From JACKAQ01 sp020634975 [NCBI: Calditrichia bacterium] (GTDB lineage Bacteria; Calditrichota; Calditrichia; RBG-13-44-9): DNA of 64,000 nucleotides. The notes under the pieces were generated by a model. It was not told where the DNA came from, searched no databases, and saw only the letters and a program-made list of their open reading frames with translations. Positions 8,887 to 19,394 of the stretch are shown here, one piece after another. Position 1 is the first letter of the stretch. Every line of letters starts with the position of its first letter. The stretch covers positions 739,635 through 803,634 of the forward strand of contig JACKAQ010000002.1 in assembly GCA_020634975.1 (NCBI GenBank), in the 5' to 3' direction. The position numbers were made by a program, and so were the translations under genes.

Positions 8887-10852
8887 TTAGCGGGATTGCG
8901 CAGCGGAAATCTGCTGCAACATACGGATTGCCGGAGAGAAATTGGGATTTTCTTTCAAAATATTACGGAGAACTTGTTGGGCTTCGCCAATTTTTCGACT
9001 ATCCAGAAAAAACCGGCGAGATAATATTGGGCGTTGATTCGCTCTTTTGGCGAAAAATCGCGTGCGTAAGCGGCATTTTGCATGCTCATTACTGCACCCG
9101 GCAAATCATTCATCTGCCGTTTTACCATCGCCAACTGATAGTGCGCCATTCCATTGTTGGGCTGTATAACCGTCACTTTTTGGTAGAATTCGGCGGCTTT
9201 TTTCCCAGTTTTCAGCGGATTTGTATATCCGGGCGATGCCCGCCAACGGCTCGGGGTTTTCAGGGAAAATAACTGTCACTGTTTTCAGCTCATTTATCGC
9301 GGCAGAAATTTCACCTTTTTTTTCGTAAAATTCTGCCATTTCAAAATGGGTGCGCGCCCAATTTTTGTGATCGTTGATATAATTGTTGGCAATCTTCGCG
9401 GAAGTTTCGTTCAAATACGGTGTGTAATGTTCAAATCCGTCCGGTTGTTTTGGGAAAGGCGCAGCGGCGGGTCATTTTATGAATTTTCAGCAGCCCAATT
9501 TCCCAATCCAGACCGGTAACAAAATAGGGAAGGGGATGAGCCAAAATTGCCGAATCTGCCGCAAATTCGGGAAACTGCTCGCTGATTTTTTGAAAAAATG
9601 CTTTCGCCATCAAAAAATAGCCGTTTGGGTTAGGGTGCAAATGATCGCAAACCAGCTCCGCACCGATTATCCCGTCCGGTGAATGTTGATCAAAAATTTC
9701 GCCAACCTCAGCAATGGGGATGTTTGTGCGTTTACCGGTTTCCCGGATTATACGGTTGACATCCGAACTGGCCCGAAAACGAATCACATCCAAATCTTTC
9801 GCACTCCGAAACATTCCGGCTGCCAAAACGCTGTCGTCGAGTTGCAAATAAATTTTGCCGCCGAGATATTGGGATTTTGCGAATGTGCTATCCATTTTTA
9901 TTGCATCGTTTATCTCGTTTTTTGCAGCAATTAAATCACCTTCGGTCATCCGTAATTCTGCTGTGGCTACAGCTGCATCAAATTTGGATGAGTGTGAATG
10001 ATCGAAATCCACTTTATGAGCGCTGCCGAATGGTGGCAAATCTTTTTCATTTGAGATCAAATCGCCCAAAATGACCGGCACATTTTGGCTTTGGCATTGC
10101 GCTAAAATCAGGTTCAGGTTGTCGCTAAAATTGCTCAGCGTTTGGCGATATTTTTCTGAATTATACGGAATTGCCCGATCGCCGATCACCGCGCTCATCA
10201 AGCTTTCATCGTTTCCGGGATTTTTTGCTGCGGGCGCAAATTGCTGGATCAACGATTTGAGCATCCGGGTAATCCGAAATTTCTGTAATTTCAAATAAAA
10301 GCGAATCCAGCCGCCATTTTGCCCGATTGAAAACGCGGACGCGCTGCCGTAAACGCCATAAAATTCGTTGTGACCCATGTAAATCAAAATTAAATCCGGC
10401 TGTGCGGCGAGCACTTCGGGCAATAAATCCAGCACCGAAAAGCTGTTAATCGCTGATAATCCCAGATTGATAACTTCAATATTTTTATCAGGTTGCGATT
10501 CGGAAAGCATGAATGAAAGTTGTTTGGGAAAGGGCACCTGATAATCGAATGGAAATCCGGCAGTGCTGGAACCGCCCAAACAAAAAATCCGGAACGTGTC
10601 CGGTGATTTTTCTTTGGCAAATGATTCGGGATAAAGAGTAGGCAGCGCCGGACTTTCCGGTGGGAAATATCGCGTTGCCACATACGGATTGAGTTGAAGC
10701 ACCGGACGCCCGTTTTTGATGGTTTCAACCATCAACGGCGGCTCCGGAAATGCGTTGAACAACCACAAAACAAACTCCAGCCCAATCAGCGCCAAAAACG
10801 GCAGCAGCATCAGTCCGATTTTAAAATAGGTTGTTTTGCGGTTGTTCGGCAT
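8887..10852 (-). pseudogene. SGNH/GDSL esterase with TPRs, frameshifted in this sequence
   Basis: The first 470 residues read openly: a membrane anchor (FKIGLMLLPFLALIGLEFVL), then an SGNH hydrolase with block I FCLGGSSTAGFP (nucleophile Ser), block III YMGHNEFYG (Asn) and block V CDHLHPNPNGY (Asp/His). The frame is then lost. Restoring one base at GGG 9469-9471 and at TTTT 9448-9451, removing one (or adding two) at T6 9198-9203 and adding one at A6 9007-9012 gives a continuous TPR-rich C-terminus (YLNETSAKIANNY, NWEKAAEFYQKVTVIQPNNG, IGEAQQVLRNILKENPNF) ending at TAA 8887. The gene starts 16 bases after GH5. A role in removing acyl groups from the glycan is inferred. The breaks may be sequencing error rather than decay. 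Confidence 0.75.
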
Positions 10853-10868
10853 TTTTATAAATTTTCGG

Positions 10869-12845
10869 CTATTTCAACAACATCATTTTTCGGGTTTGGG
10901 TAAATTCCGGCGTTTGCAGTTGATAAAAATAAACACCGCTTTGCAATTTGTCGGCATTCAACGAAACTGTGTATCTGCCAGCCGGTTGAACGGCGTTTTT
11001 CAATACTTCAACTTCCTGACCCAAAGCGTTGTAAACGGTCAACTTAACCGTCGTCGATTTCGGAATTTCGTAATGAATGTTTGTTGCCGGGTTGAACGGA
11101 TTCGGGTAATTTTGTTCGAGATTGAATTTTTCAGGAACAGTGTTATTTTTTTCATCATCGATGCCGGCTGCAACCAGAAAAAAGGTCATGCTATTCAGGT
11201 TTAATCCGCTTCTGTTGACCAAAATCATCAGTTTGTTTGTGCCGGCGGTAAGTTCCAGATTATCAATGACCATCGTTTGCCAATTTTGCCAGCCATTTGT
11301 ATTCGGAACTGCGATTGGCGTTGTCAACTGAACATTATTGGCAATGATGCTGATTAGCCCATTCGTACCGTTGTTGGCAACCCTGAAATGTGCCTGATAG
11401 ATGCCGCTTGCAGCAACCTCAACCGTATAAATAAGCCGTTCGCCCGATTCCATCCAGCCGACGTTATAATCAAAACCGAGGTTATCTTGCGACAGTTCAA
11501 TGTCTACGCCATCGTTCCGGTAGCCATATCCGTTATTCCAGATTGAGCCACTGATGTTGCGATATTCCGTATCAACGTAGCCAATGCCCTGGATGCCGAA
11601 ATCGTAATCAACTGCATAAATTTGTCCGGGAATCGTGTGCGCTTTAAAGGGTTTCGAAACCGTTCCAAATTCGGGGTCCGTGAGTGCGGGAATAACGCCG
11701 GGGCGATACTCGCAATTTTCAATTTTCAAATTTTCAGCCAGTTGCATTAGCGTTGAAAGCGCAGCACTTTGTGAGGGTTTCGCACCGCTGCCGCTCCAAT
11801 AATTCAACAACGCCTGATAACCGTCAGGGCGTTTGGCAGAAAAGGGGCTGGTAATCGTATCCAGTTTTTTGTGCGTCCACCAATTCCAGCCGATGTTGTT
11901 GCTTTCGAACAGCTTGATTGCCTCATAAAACCATGTATTGGAATTCTCTCCTGATTCGCCCATCCACAGCGGCACATTGTGTTGCGATCGAATGGAAGTA
12001 TATGCAGATATCGAACCCTGATCGGTTTCGCTCCAATATTTGTGAAAGCTGTAGCCCATATTTGAATCCCACGGCGGGGTCAATTGGTCGAAATTTGTTG
12101 CGTACCAGTTACCCTCAACCAAAATAAGATGATTTTGGTCGTAAACACGGATCGAATCGGTAATTTCGATATATAAATTGCGCAAATCCAGATTGGTAAA
12201 CCCGGTCGGTAAAACCGGTTCGTTGATCAGATCGTAGCCACCAATCCGCGGATCGTCAGCATAACGGCGGGCTATTTCCTGCCAAATTTTTACGGTAATT
12301 GGCTGGTAGGTAGATGCTTCGGTCCACAATCTTGCGGTGCCATCACTGTCGCTGATATTTGAATCGTTTTGGCCGCCAGGAGCGCAATGCATATCTAAAA
12401 TAACAACCATATTGTTATCTGCACAGCGATCCAGCAGCGAATCCAACAGCACAAATCCGCTTTCCAAAAAAGTATCTGAATCAATGTCATAAAAGAGGTT
12501 GTAGTGGAATGGCATTCGGATGGAGTTAAATCCCCAATCGGCGATTTGCTCAATATCCTTCCGATTAACATAATTTTCGCGATAAGCCGCATAAAAAGTT
12601 GCGGCGTTTGCCTCGCCGATCACATCAACAATTTTGTTGTAAATATCCGTTGGTGAGCCGTATCCGGGCGTTTGCAGCATATAGCCTTCCGGCACCAGCC
12701 AACCGCCCAAACCATAGCCCCGTAACAAAATGGGTGTGCCATTGGCATCAACAATCTGTTGGCCACTTGCTTTCAAAAATGCAAATGCAGATGATCCGGA
12801 AACCGTAATCATCAAAAAGGTCAATAAAAGTAATGCTTTTTTCAT
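10869..12845 (-). CDS. Secreted GH5 glucanase with CBM6-like domain and Por sorting tail
   Basis: About 658 residues from the ATG at 12845 (MKKALLLLTFL signal peptide); an in-frame ATG at 12863 is less likely. The GH5 catalytic domain (about 25-390) has NSIRMPFHYNLF, DMHCAPGGQN, the acid/base glutamate in GGYDLINEP and the nucleophile glutamate in LWMGESGEN, with the substrate-platform tryptophans NIGWNWWTHKK. A CBM6-like domain follows (GVDIELS, GYNVGWMESGERLIYTVEV-like, WQNWQTM). The C-terminus is a Por sorting domain (LEQNYPNPFNPATNIHYEIP, ending RKMMLLK). The layout recalls exo-beta-1,3-glucanases of GH5. Next to a GH16 enzyme, degradation of beta-1,3- or mixed-linkage glucan outside the cell is likely. 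Confidence 0.9.
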   Translation of the reverse strand: MKKALLLLTFLMITVSGSSAFAFLKASGQQIVDANGTPILLRGYGLGGWLVPEGYMLQTPGYGSPTDIYNKIVDVIGEANAATFYAAYRENYVNRKDIEQIADWGFNSIRMPFHYNLFYDIDSDTFLESGFVLLDSLLDRCADNNMVVILDMHCAPGGQNDSNISDSDGTARLWTEASTYQPITVKIWQEIARRYADDPRIGGYDLINEPVLPTGFTNLDLRNLYIEITDSIRVYDQNHLILVEGNWYATNFDQLTPPWDSNMGYSFHKYWSETDQGSISAYTSIRSQHNVPLWMGESGENSNTWFYEAIKLFESNNIGWNWWTHKKLDTITSPFSAKRPDGYQALLNYWSGSGAKPSQSAALSTLMQLAENLKIENCEYRPGVIPALTDPEFGTVSKPFKAHTIPGQIYAVDYDFGIQGIGYVDTEYRNISGSIWNNGYGYRNDGVDIELSQDNLGFDYNVGWMESGERLIYTVEVAASGIYQAHFRVANNGTNGLISIIANNVQLTTPIAVPNTNGWQNWQTMVIDNLELTAGTNKLMILVNRSGLNLNSMTFFLVAAGIDDEKNNTVPEKFNLEQNYPNPFNPATNIHYEIPKSTTVKLTVYNALGQEVEVLKNAVQPAGRYTVSLNADKLQSGVYFYQLQTPEFTQTRKMMLLK

Positions 12846-12903
12846 GAGATAGCCTGATTTCAAAAACTGTTCGATTTTATATTTTGATTGAGTTATACCA
12901 TCA

Positions 12904-14750
12904 TTATTTGATCAACAACATTTTGCGAATCGCGCTGTGCTGTGTTGTGCTCAGCCGGAAAAAATAGGTACCGCTTTGCAGATGCTGGGCATCAAAATTG
13001 ATTTCGTAATTACCGGGTTGCTGGCGATCGTTGATTAACGTTGCGACCTCTTTACCGACGATGTCGTAAACAACCAGCTTCACCGCATCATTTTCCGGCA
13101 GCGAATAGCGGATTGTTGTGGATGGGTTAAATGGATTCGGGTAGTTTTGCTCCAACGCAAATTCAGTCGGCAGCGGATTCACCGGGTCGGGCTCCGTACC
13201 AACCGAAACTGCAAATATCGTGAGTTTATTGATGTTGAAACTGCCGCTGATAAACCGAACCCGCATTACATGAATGCCCCGAGTGAGCTGCACATTTTCT
13301 GTAAAAACAGATTGCCAGGTTTGCCAACCACCAGTTGCATTTACCGTAATTGGACCGGCGACAACTTCGCCATCCATTTCGATAACAAACGAACCGCCGC
13401 CCGTTTCCGATGCTACCCGGGAAATAACGGAATGGCTGCCGGAATACTCCACATCGACAAGATATTCCACCCACTCACCGGATTCGATGAAACCGATATT
13501 GTAACCGGAACCGATATCCGATGCAACTTCGATATCTACACCTTCGCCAACGCGAAACGCATTTCCCTGATTGGCGACATCGTTATCATTATATGAAACG
13601 CCTGCGCCACCCATATCATAATTTTCCATTTCGATAATGCCGGGAATTGGCTCCGGCTGAATGCCATACGGCGATTTTCCGCAACCGCTGCCAACGGTAA
13701 TCCCCACCGGATCGGTGGCGGTAACATAACCATCGTTATCCGTTGCGACAGCCTTCAACTCGTAACAACCGCTGTAAGCGTTATCGATGGAAAATTCGTA
13801 TGGTGAGACATCATCTTGCCCGATTTTGGCTTCACCCTGAAACAGCTCCACTTTTTGAACCGTGCCATCCGTATCGTTCGATTCCACATCGATCTGGATG
13901 GTTTCACCGGGTTGAAAATTTGTGCCCGGCGCAGGATTGAGCATGTTAATGGTTGGCGCAGATGCCGAATTTTGATAAACCCGCACATAATCGATATACA
14001 TTTTTACCGGAAAAATACTGTCATCCACACCTTGTGCGCCACCCCAGTCACCGCCAATTGCGATGTTTAAAATGAGGTGAAAACGCTGATCAAACGGCCA
14101 GGTTTGCCAACCCTGATTTTGATTGTTGAACGTAAAGTAATGATTATTATCAACATAAACGCGGATTTGCAACGGTGTCCATTCCAGCGCATACACATGA
14201 AAATTGGTATCGAAATCCGGCACGCCTGTAACAGCACCAACTTGTGTTCCGTTCGTGTGATTATATGCCTGGGTATGCACCGTTCCATGAATCGCTCCGG
14301 GTTCGTAACCAACGTGCTCCATTATATCAATTTCGCCGCTGTTTGGCCAGCCGCCGTAAACCCAATCTGTCGGCAACATCCAGATTGCCGGCCAGGTTCC
14401 GGTGCCTGCGGGCAATTTTGCCCGAACTTCAACCCGTCCGTATTTCCAGTCACCCTGATTGAGCGTCCGTAATCGCGCTGAAGTATATTGTCTTCCGGAG
14501 TAATTTTCTTTAAAGCCTGAATAACCAAATTTCCGTTTTCGACATACGAATTGGTATCGCGCGCGGTGTAAAATTGCAGCTCATTGTTGCCACCGCCGTT
14601 GCCGTTCACTTCGTGTTCCCATTTTGATAGGTTTATTTGGTTGCCGATAAATTCATCCTGCCAAACCAATTGCCAACTTTGGGCATTCGCAACAGTGGAA
14701 ACGGCTAAAAGGATCATTGCGATGGAAATCAGCTGTAACATTTTACTCAT
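12904..14750 (-). pseudogene. Secreted GH16 beta-glucanase (Ig, CBM6, Por tail), one frameshift
   Basis: The start at ATG 14750 follows AGGTGA; signal peptide MLQLISIAMILLAVSTVANA. The GH16 domain begins WQLVWQDEFIGNQINLSKWE and ends near VKMYIDYVRVYQ, with the catalytic signature GEIDIMEHVG (Glu-Asp-Glu). The frame breaks at TTT 14509-14511. Adding one base there joins QALK to ENYSGRQYTSARL and on through GDWKYGRVEVRAKLPAGTGT, which is exactly the conserved GH16 course. After GH16 come a bacterial Ig-like domain (TDGTVQKVELFQGEAKIG), a CBM6-like domain (IEMENYDMGGAGVSY, GYNIGFIESGEWVEYLVDV) and a Por tail (NYPNPFNPSTTIRYSLP). It is the first structural gene of the locus, 58 bases before GH5. 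It likely cleaves beta-1,3(-1,4)-glucan. The break is more likely a base-calling error than true loss. Confidence 0.85.
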
Positions 14751-14782
14751 TATTTCACCTGTGTTTTTGTTTTTGAAGAATT

Positions 14783-14800
14783 GAACAAGAATCATACCAA
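14783..14800 (-). promoter_or_regulatory. Candidate sigma-54 promoter upstream of the GH16 gene
   Basis: On the minus strand TTGGTATGATTCTTGTTC fits the sigma-54 pattern TTGGYAYG-N4-TTGY with the -24 GG intact and GT instead of GC at -12. It ends about 33 bases before the GH16 ATG, leaving room for a short leader carrying the AGGTGA ribosome site. The gene just upstream encodes an NtrC-family activator with GAFTGA, which supports the reading. The imperfect -12 element keeps this tentative. Confidence 0.4.
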
Positions 14801-14910
14801 ATACAGTTTACGGAAAAAATTCACTTTGGCGGGGGATGTGGGGGATTTTCGGATTAAAGAACCGGCAATCGGTTATAATATTAATAAGAAAATTATCATT
14901 TTGATAACAG

Positions 14911-16356
14911 CTATTTCAGTCCGAGCTCTTTGCACATGCGATGATAATTGGGCGGCGCCAATCCCAACAGCCGCGCGGCATCCGCATCCGATTGGGTCCG
15001 TTCGCGCACGAGTTGAAAATATTCTTTGCGAAATGCTTTTTCGACATCGCGGAGCGGCAATACTTTATCCGGCATCGCAAACGAATTGAGCGGGGTTTCC
15101 GGCGCAAGCGATAATCCCAATGCGTTTTTGGCATTCATTTCGGTAACGGGATTAGCATTAGAAAAAATGATGCGCTGCACCACATTTTGCAACTCGCGAA
15201 CATTTCCCGGCCAGCCGTAATTGGTCAAAATTTTCATCGCGGCTTCGCTGATTGCCGGAACGGCGCGACCCATTTCCTGACAATTTTTCATCAAAAAATG
15301 TTTGATCAGCAACGGGATATCGACTTTTCGGTTTTGGAGCGGTTGCAGCATCAGCGAAATCACGTTCAACCGATAATACAAATCTTCCCGGAAACGCTTT
15401 TCGCGAACTTCCTGTTCCAGATTTTTATTCGTAGCGGCAATAATCCGCACATTCACTTTTACGCGCTCGGTCCGACCGATTTTATCCAGCTCACCTTCCT
15501 GTATAACGCGTAATAGTTTCACTTGTGCAGGCAATGGCAATTCGGCAATCTCATCCAGAAAAATAGTGCCGTTGTTTCCGATCTCAAATAAACCCGGTTT
15601 TTCCTGCTGTGCGCCGGTAAATGCGCCGCGTTCAAACCCGAACAATTCGCTTTCGATGAGATCGTGCGGCAAACTGCCGCAGTTGATCGCCACAAATTTT
15701 TCGTAACGCCGCTCGCTGTGATAGTGAATGTTTGCCGCGACCAGTTCTTTTCCAGTGCCGGATGCCCCGCGAATCATCACCGTTGCATCGGAATTGGCGC
15801 ATTGCAAAATTTGACCGCGCAGCCAGTTTATAGCCTCGGATTCTCCGATAATGCGTTTGTCAAATAAAATGGATTCGATATTCTGGTTCAATTTGTGGCG
15901 GGAACGCTGTTCGGATTTCACCATTCGGCGACGCTCGTAAGCATTAAAGATACTTAAGATAAAATCGGTTGGCTGATAAATATAGCTTTCGATATCGCCG
16001 GGATATTTGGTGCAGTACCACATCGCACCGGCTTCGATAAGCCGGTTGGCAAATTCAAAATCGGTGATGTGCACGGTCATTTTCGTCACAACGATAATCT
16101 GAATCGACGGGTCAATTTCCTTTATTCGGCGAATCAGATTTTCGCCACTCAGGTTTCCGGCAATCTGAAAATCCATAATTACCACATCGTAGCGATGCTG
16201 ACGTTTTTGGAGCAACTCCAATGCAGAATGCCCGTCTGATGTCACATCCCGGATAATAATTTGTTTCTGAAACGGCTCCAGCGTGTTCTGCACCCGGCGC
16301 ACGTCAAATTCTTCATCTTCGATCAGCAATATATTTACAATGCCGTTGGTAAACAT
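14911..16356 (-). CDS. NtrC-family sigma-54-dependent response regulator
   Basis: 481 residues. The receiver domain has the acidic pocket IEDEE near residue 13 and the phosphorylated Asp at about 62 (VVIMDF). The AAA+ domain has Walker A GASGTGKE, the sigma-54-contacting loop GAFTGA (in FERGAFTGAQQEKPG), Walker B-type TIFLDEIAELP and sensor RVIAATNKNLEQ-like residues. A Fis-type helix-turn-helix closes the protein (DADAARLLGLAPPNYHRM). It lies about 61 bases after the histidine kinase in the same direction and just before the GH16 gene, so it is the likely activator of the glucan locus through sigma-54. Confidence 0.93.
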   Translation of the reverse strand: MFTNGIVNILLIEDEEFDVRRVQNTLEPFQKQIIIRDVTSDGHSALELLQKRQHRYDVVIMDFQIAGNLSGENLIRRIKEIDPSIQIIVVTKMTVHITDFEFANRLIEAGAMWYCTKYPGDIESYIYQPTDFILSIFNAYERRRMVKSEQRSRHKLNQNIESILFDKRIIGESEAINWLRGQILQCANSDATVMIRGASGTGKELVAANIHYHSERRYEKFVAINCGSLPHDLIESELFGFERGAFTGAQQEKPGLFEIGNNGTIFLDEIAELPLPAQVKLLRVIQEGELDKIGRTERVKVNVRIIAATNKNLEQEVREKRFREDLYYRLNVISLMLQPLQNRKVDIPLLIKHFLMKNCQEMGRAVPAISEAAMKILTNYGWPGNVRELQNVVQRIIFSNANPVTEMNAKNALGLSLAPETPLNSFAMPDKVLPLRDVEKAFRKEYFQLVRERTQSDADAARLLGLAPPNYHRMCKELGLK

Positions 16357-16417
16357 GAAAACTCCACTTTCAAATGCTTTATTTACAACAAGTTATGCAA
16401 CCAAAACATCGATCCGG

Positions 16418-17903
16418 TCAACGGGGCATCGGAATGGTGAGGGTAAATTTGCAACCGCCTTCCGGTAAATTTTCCGCATCGAGATCCCAGCCGCAACGCT
16501 TTTTGGAAATTTCATAGGCAAGATAACACCCATATCCGGAATTCTCACTGCCTTTCGTCGAAATGTTCTCCAAAAACAATTTTTTGACCCCTTTTTCAGA
16601 AATTTCCAGCAATTGCGGACTGAATCCGCGTCCGTTATCTGCAATGATAATTTCGCAACAATTTTTTTCCGGCAGTTGCCGGGAAATGATGCTGACAACC
16701 AGATTCTCTTTTCCGCCGTGCTCGATGCAGTTTTGCAGCAACGGCTCCAGAATTTCCCAAATAACAAATTCGTTGATCTGCACCGGCGGGAAATCCGGAT
16801 CGAGCTTCAGGTTAAAGCGATAATTGACATGCTGCGATGTCCGCAAAAAAATGTTGAGTACAATAAATTCGATCACTTCGTTCAAATATGTGCGAAAAAT
16901 CGGTCCGCGCGTTGCCTGAATGGGCGGATCATACCATTTCATATCGTAAATCACCCGCGAAATAAAATTGGCGTATCGGGTCACCCGTTGTTTTACTGAT
17001 TCAATATTTTCTGCGGAAAGTTTCCGCAAATCTTCTTTGATAAAGCCCATCACTTTTTCGGCTTTGTGGTGGGTGTGGTAAATTCGTTTGGTGAACAATT
17101 CTTCTTTTTGACGCTCCACTTTTTCCCTCAAATGGGTTTCGCGTTCTTCAAAAAGCTGTTGTTGCGCCTCGTCCCGTTCCCGAACGGTGTATGAGGAAAT
17201 ATAAAACATGGCCAGTAATCCGAGGATGATCAGCAATGCAAAAATGATTGCTGTTTCGTCGTAACTGGCTATAATTTCGCGAGTTATGAACGAAAAATCC
17301 GGCTGATTTTTCACATAAACCGCGCCGACATATTCCCCCTTCGGAACAAACGGCACGAACACGTGAAAAATTTTGCTGTTTTCGGTGATGCTGTGAATCA
17401 TTTCGTCGCGCTGCATAATTTCCTGCAGCTGGTTTTGGTAAATATCAATTGCCGATTGATATTGCGAAATATCTGCGTTTTCGTTGATTTTATGGCTGTA
17501 AAAAAAATTGAACAGCTCAACACCTGAATCTATGGCAATAATTCGATCCTGATATTTAACCAGAATGCAAACTTCCTGAACATGCTGCTCCAGCTTTTGC
17601 TGACTGAGAATGACGTTAAATGCCTGAATAATATCATTTGTGTCGATCGTTTGGCGTCCGCTCGAAATCGATGTGGTTTCCAGCAATAATTCCAGTGATG
17701 TTGCGGTGAGGTTAGCCATCCGCTCTGCCGAGTCGCGCTGATACCAGTTTTGGGTGTTCAACAATAAACTTTGGAGCGATGATTTTGGATAAAAGACACC
17801 GCAACCAGAAACGCACCCAGCACCGTAAACAGATCAGCAAATGTTTCAGTTCAAAATGATACGATCTAAATTTATCAAAAACAGTACTTAATGGTCGTTC
17901 CAT
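16418..17903 (-). pseudogene. Membrane sensor histidine kinase, two frameshifts near its start
   Basis: From codon ~45 on it is open: a periplasmic sensor region (about 60-230), a second membrane helix (AIIFALLIILGLLAMFYISS), a coiled coil (RDEAQQQLFEERETHLRE), a dimerisation helix with candidate phospho-His in YHTHHKAEKVMGFIKEDL, and an HATPase_c domain with N-box EPLLQNCIEHG, G1 DNGRGF and G2 GYGCYLAYEI. The first helix is broken. Adding one base at AAA 17839-17841 and one at TTT 17770-17772 gives MERPLSTVFDKFRSYHFELK, then HFADLFTVLGAFLVAVSFIQ, then NHRSKSLLLNTQNWYQRD, a normal N-terminal helix. It starts six bases after the solute-binding protein and precedes the regulator, so it is the partner kinase. 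The His-box is atypical. Confidence 0.85.
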
Positions 17904-17908
17904 TGAAC

Positions 17909-19222
17909 TCAGTTTATCCGCATGGTTTGAGAATTAATATCGCGCGTGGCCAACCGCAATGCTTCCTCAACGCTAATTTCATTTTTGATTGCGCGTTGAA
18001 TATAATAGGACAGCACGTCAGAAATTTTTGTGTAGTTGACCAAAAACGGGCGATGAATGCCATTTTTAACAATTGATGATAGTATTTCAGATCCTGATGC
18101 TCACTGAAATACACAGAATCCTGATAGACAGATTTGCTGATGGGAATGTATCCGCCCTGTTCAAACAGCAACCGCTGGCTTTCTTCGCGAAGCACAAACT
18201 TAATAAATTCAACAGCTTCGCGTTTTTTGTTGAGAAGCGGGAAACCATCAGATTCCAGCCACCGAAAACCGAAGCCGGTTTTTGCCATCGAGGTGGGGAG
18301 GGCGCAGGGTTCCAGAAACTGCAGTTTTTCGGAATAGGGAATCCCGGTAATGGCGAATCAATCCCGCCACCCGCGAAAAATGGGATGTCGTTGTCCAACG
18401 CATAAAAATAGGTTTGAACCTCGTCGAAGCGGGTAATTTCTTTGGGTGCCAGGTGATATTTATGCACCAAATCAACCAGCATTTGCAACGATTTTCGGGC
18501 TTCGGGTGTATCCAATTGTATCGAATCACGGTTAAAATTTCAGGATTTTGAGACAGCAACGGCTCCATAAAACTGCAAACCAACCCTCAAAATTTTTCGC
18601 AGAAAACGCATAAAACGGGCGCATTTGTGGCATTTTATTACTGAGCTCAATAAATTCTGACCAGGTTAGCGACTGGCGCAACTTATGTGCCAGTGAATCG
18701 CCGCCGGGGAATTTTTTCAGCAAATCGGTTCGGAAATACATTAACCCGACATCGATATAGAATGGCGCTGCGATCAAATCTTCTTTGTAATAACAGGATT
18801 CCAATGCCACTTCCAAAGATTTGTTTCTTTCATAAATGGTGAAATAGGGGTTTAGCGGTTCTGCCCAGCGTGCAAAACGCGCCCCCAAATCAGGTCGATG
18901 GCAAACACATCAATCCGGTCGCTCTTGCTGCGCAACGATTTGGCTAACAACTGCTTTCGTTCGTTTGTGCTGAATTTTTCGAATGGGAGATCCACCGGAA
19001 CAACTTCGATTCGCCCCGAATATTCTGCGTTAAACCGGTTGATCAGCTCGCTGTGTGCCTGCGAAATGTTATCCACAAAATAAATTTGAGTGGCTGTGTT
19101 GTTTCCGCCAAAACGCCTTGACCGCGTTGTTGCGCGAGAATAATCACTATCACCAGCAAAATAATAGAGCCGACAACCCACGAACTTCGCTCGTTTAATA
19201 TACTTCGCTTCTTTTCTTCCAT
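17909..19222 (-). pseudogene. ABC-type solute-binding protein (family 1), six frameshifts
   Basis: It starts at ATG 19222 with a membrane anchor or signal (WVVGSIILLVIVIILAQQRG). Joining six fragments gives one family-1 extracellular binding protein of about 440 residues: QIYFVDNISQAHSELINRFN, RIDVFAIDLIWGARFARWAE, YYKEDLIAAPFYIDVGLMYF, LVDLVHKYHLAPKEITRFDE, YALDNDIPFFAGGG, MAKTGFGFRWLESDGFPLLN and EEALRLATRDINSQTMRIN. Every join needs one extra base in a run: A4 19110-19113, C5 18882-18886, and short runs near 18580, 18537, 18340 and 18065. No permease or ATPase gene adjoins it. It precedes the kinase by five bases, suggesting a ligand-sensing partner of the kinase rather than part of a transporter. 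The density of breaks points to poor local sequence quality, but true decay is possible. Confidence 0.75.
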
Positions 19223-19394
19223 TTAAACCGTTGTTTTATTTACTTTTCATACTAATAAAATGCCGTAAAACCGGTCATCATTTCATTCCATTCACCGTGT
19301 TCCAAAAACATTATACTTCCTTTTGGCAATTGCTTTTGTTAAAACAGAATCCGACAATCAAGATACGCAACCGGATTACGGGAATCAACGGATT

